From an uncultured Clostridia bacterium (lineage in GTDB: Bacteria; Bacillota; Clostridia; RUG12999), in the NCBI GenBank assembly GCA_949739095.1, contig CATIYX010000290.1:1-7309 (forward strand): DNA of 7,309 bases. Reading direction: 5' to 3'. Positions 6,044 through 7,309 of the stretch are shown here, piece by piece. Position 1 is the first letter of the stretch. Each line of letters begins with the position of its first letter. The translations under genes and the position numbers were made by a program. Below the pieces are notes generated by a model. That model made no database searches and was not told the DNA's origin. It saw only the letters and a program-made list of their open reading frames with translations.

Positions 6044-6071
6044 TTGACAAAGCTGAAATTTTGTGTATAAT
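6044..6071 (+). promoter_or_regulatory. SigA-type promoter of the diguanylate cyclase gene
   Basis: TTGACA (6044-6049) and TATAAT (6066-6071) both match the consensus perfectly, with a 16-nt spacer. Transcription should start near 6078, giving a leader of about 30 nt. That leaves no room for a c-di-GMP riboswitch. The gene is expected to be expressed constitutively from this promoter, independent of the LysR operon. Confidence 0.85.
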
Positions 6072-6107
6072 AAATAAGGAATAGACGATGAAGTGTGAGG
6101 GGCAGTT

Positions 6108-7262
6108 ATGGAAAACAAAATAGGGCTTATAGGAAATATAACTGAAATTATAGTGCTTATTTTTAATGTGCTGATATATATGCAATTGACTATTCTCAAA
6201 AAAGATAATTTTATAACTCGCCTTTTGATGTACAGCGGTTCTATTATAATTATAGGGGCATTTTTTATATTGACATATACAGGTGTTTTAGCAGAGGCAT
6301 TGGCGTCATTTTTATGTGTGACATTACCAAGCTTTCTATTGTTTTTTATTCTGTCGAAATATAAAGATTTTAGATTTTTTGTAACCTTTTGTTTTTTGGA
6401 TGCAATAACTTTCATTATCACCTTTTTTACAAGAGCGATTAACATTGTTTGTGGAAATGTAGCAGGTATCACCAGTTCCGTTATCGTTTGTTTTTTGATG
6501 CTGATGATTTATATAAAGGGAAAACCTTATTTTCGCAGTTATAGAAAACTGATGGAAAACGTGAATGAAGGATGGGGGTCAATGGCACTCTCCTCTTTTA
6601 TGAGTTATATACTGCTTGTTTTTGCGGCAGCTTATCCCAAACCTTTAATAGAAAGAACAGAATATCTACCTGTATATTTGTTTTTATCAATTACAATTCT
6701 TTCATTTTATGCTTTGTTTCTTTTAACGCTTATTCAAAAGAAGAAGCTTTCTGATTTGAATTCTCGACTGGTAAAAGAAAAACAGTGGCATAAAATTGCT
6801 TATAGTGATGCACTTACCGGGATGAAAAATCGAATGTCATATATAGAACAAATTAATGAATTGGAAAGGACACTAGAAAAAACAGATGTTGTTTATGCTA
6901 TTATGATTGATATTGATAACTTCAAAAAAGTCAATGATACGCTAGGTCATCATGTTGGCGACCTTACGTTACAGAATGTGGCAAAACTGATTGACACTAT
7001 TTTTTCGGAAGAGAATTATTCGGCATTTCGGATAGGTGGAGATGAGTTTGCAATTATTGCAAAAGATGTATCGGAAGATATATTAAAAGAGAAAATCAAT
7101 TCTATCAAAACAGCCGGAATGAACTCTGATATGGGCTGCCCGCTTTCGGTAGGGTATTCCGCAGCAGATTATGAGCAGGATAATATTATGGAAAATGCGT
7201 TTATCCGTGCAGATAATGCTATGTATAAAGATAAATCAAGTTCAAAAATATATAGTGAATAA
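6108..7262 (+). CDS. Membrane-bound diguanylate cyclase (GGDEF domain)
   Basis: This 384-aa protein is predicted to make cyclic di-GMP from two GTP at the inner face of the membrane. Residues 5-210 hold about seven hydrophobic helices (near 5-29, 40-60, 62-82, 91-112, 117-137, 158-177 and 187-209). Positive charges in the even loops and after the last helix agree with the N-terminus outside and the catalytic domain inside. I do not recognise the membrane part as a named sensor family. A short helix (about 211-230) leads into the GGDEF domain with DALTGMKNR at 234-242, the metal-binding DIDNFKKVND at 268-277 and an intact GGDEF at 310-314. The usual product-inhibition site RxxD is replaced by EENY at 301-304, so feedback control there is not expected. 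GAGGGG precedes the ATG by 5 nt. It is transcribed alone and its link to the upstream operon is only positional. Confidence 0.93.
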   Translation: MENKIGLIGNITEIIVLIFNVLIYMQLTILKKDNFITRLLMYSGSIIIIGAFFILTYTGVLAEALASFLCVTLPSFLLFFILSKYKDFRFFVTFCFLDAITFIITFFTRAINIVCGNVAGITSSVIVCFLMLMIYIKGKPYFRSYRKLMENVNEGWGSMALSSFMSYILLVFAAAYPKPLIERTEYLPVYLFLSITILSFYALFLLTLIQKKKLSDLNSRLVKEKQWHKIAYSDALTGMKNRMSYIEQINELERTLEKTDVVYAIMIDIDNFKKVNDTLGHHVGDLTLQNVAKLIDTIFSEENYSAFRIGGDEFAIIAKDVSEDILKEKINSIKTAGMNSDMGCPLSVGYSAADYEQDNIMENAFIRADNAMYKDKSSSKIYSE

Positions 7263-7279
7263 CGAAAGTACAACCCCTT

Positions 7280-7309
7280 CGGCTGCTATAGTGATTACTA
7301 TAGCAGCCG
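7280..7309 (+). terminator. Perfect hairpin after the diguanylate cyclase, cut by the window edge
   Basis: CGGCTGCTATAGT (7280-7292) and ACTATAGCAGCCG (7297-7309) are perfect inverted copies around GATT. The 13-bp stem starts 18 nt past the stop codon, which fits an intrinsic terminator. The window ends exactly at the last stem base, so the T-run that would prove it cannot be seen. A longer inverted repeat or a mobile-element end remains possible. Confidence 0.65.

Noticed and set aside
6072..6107. c-di-GMP riboswitch upstream of the GGDEF gene
   Set aside because: The predicted leader is only about 30 nt, too short for either riboswitch class.
6041..6472. 143-aa minus-strand reading frame opposite the diguanylate cyclase
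   Set aside because: It is antisense to membrane-helix codons and runs through the opposite-strand promoter, with no family match recognised.

Overview
The window looks like chromosome from an anaerobic, low-GC Gram-positive bacterium of the class Clostridia. The DNA is AT-rich, Shine-Dalgarno sites are strong (AAAGGAGG, AAAAGGAG), and promoters fit the SigA consensus. The protein set also points there: a stand-alone copper-amine-oxidase-N-type lipoprotein, a secreted DUF362 protein with a cyclophilin-like tail, an iron-type alcohol dehydrogenase and a four-cysteine flavoprotein. No rRNA, tRNA, CRISPR array, insertion sequence or phage gene was seen.

Layout. Positions 1-155 hold no gene, only a probable terminator for the leftward regulator. 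A LysR-family regulator (156-1046, minus) is transcribed away from a five-gene rightward set. The 155-bp divergent region between them carries a near-consensus promoter for each direction and two dyad elements. The more striking one is TAACATAATGTTA, which fits the LysR T-N11-A rule and lies exactly between the -35 and -10 boxes of the rightward promoter.

The rightward set encodes a 77-aa helical cytosolic protein (1202-1435), an exported DUF362/cyclophilin-like fusion (1526-3457), a lipoprotein with a duplicated copper-amine-oxidase N-terminal-like domain (3480-3977), an iron-containing alcohol dehydrogenase (4059-5231) and an iron-sulfur-flavoprotein-like NAD(P)H/FMN oxidoreductase (5246-5869). 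A 17-codon ORF with two good ribosome sites lies between the first two. Gaps are 14-90 nt, no terminator interrupts the set, and a clear intrinsic terminator closes it at 5960-5990. It therefore reads as one LysR-controlled operon.

The last unit is separate: a consensus promoter (6044-6071) drives a seven-helix membrane diguanylate cyclase (6108-7262). It has an intact GGDEF signature but no RxxD inhibitory site. A perfect 13-bp inverted repeat follows and runs to the window edge.

How the genes may work together (inference): two cytosolic redox enzymes are co-expressed with two exported proteins of unknown ligand, under a regulator that probably senses a small molecule. This suggests a response to, or conversion of, a carbonyl, quinone or similar electrophile, with the exported proteins acting at the cell surface. 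The substrate cannot be read from the sequence. The least described parts are the three-part DUF362 fusion, the 77-aa protein and the short ORF between them.
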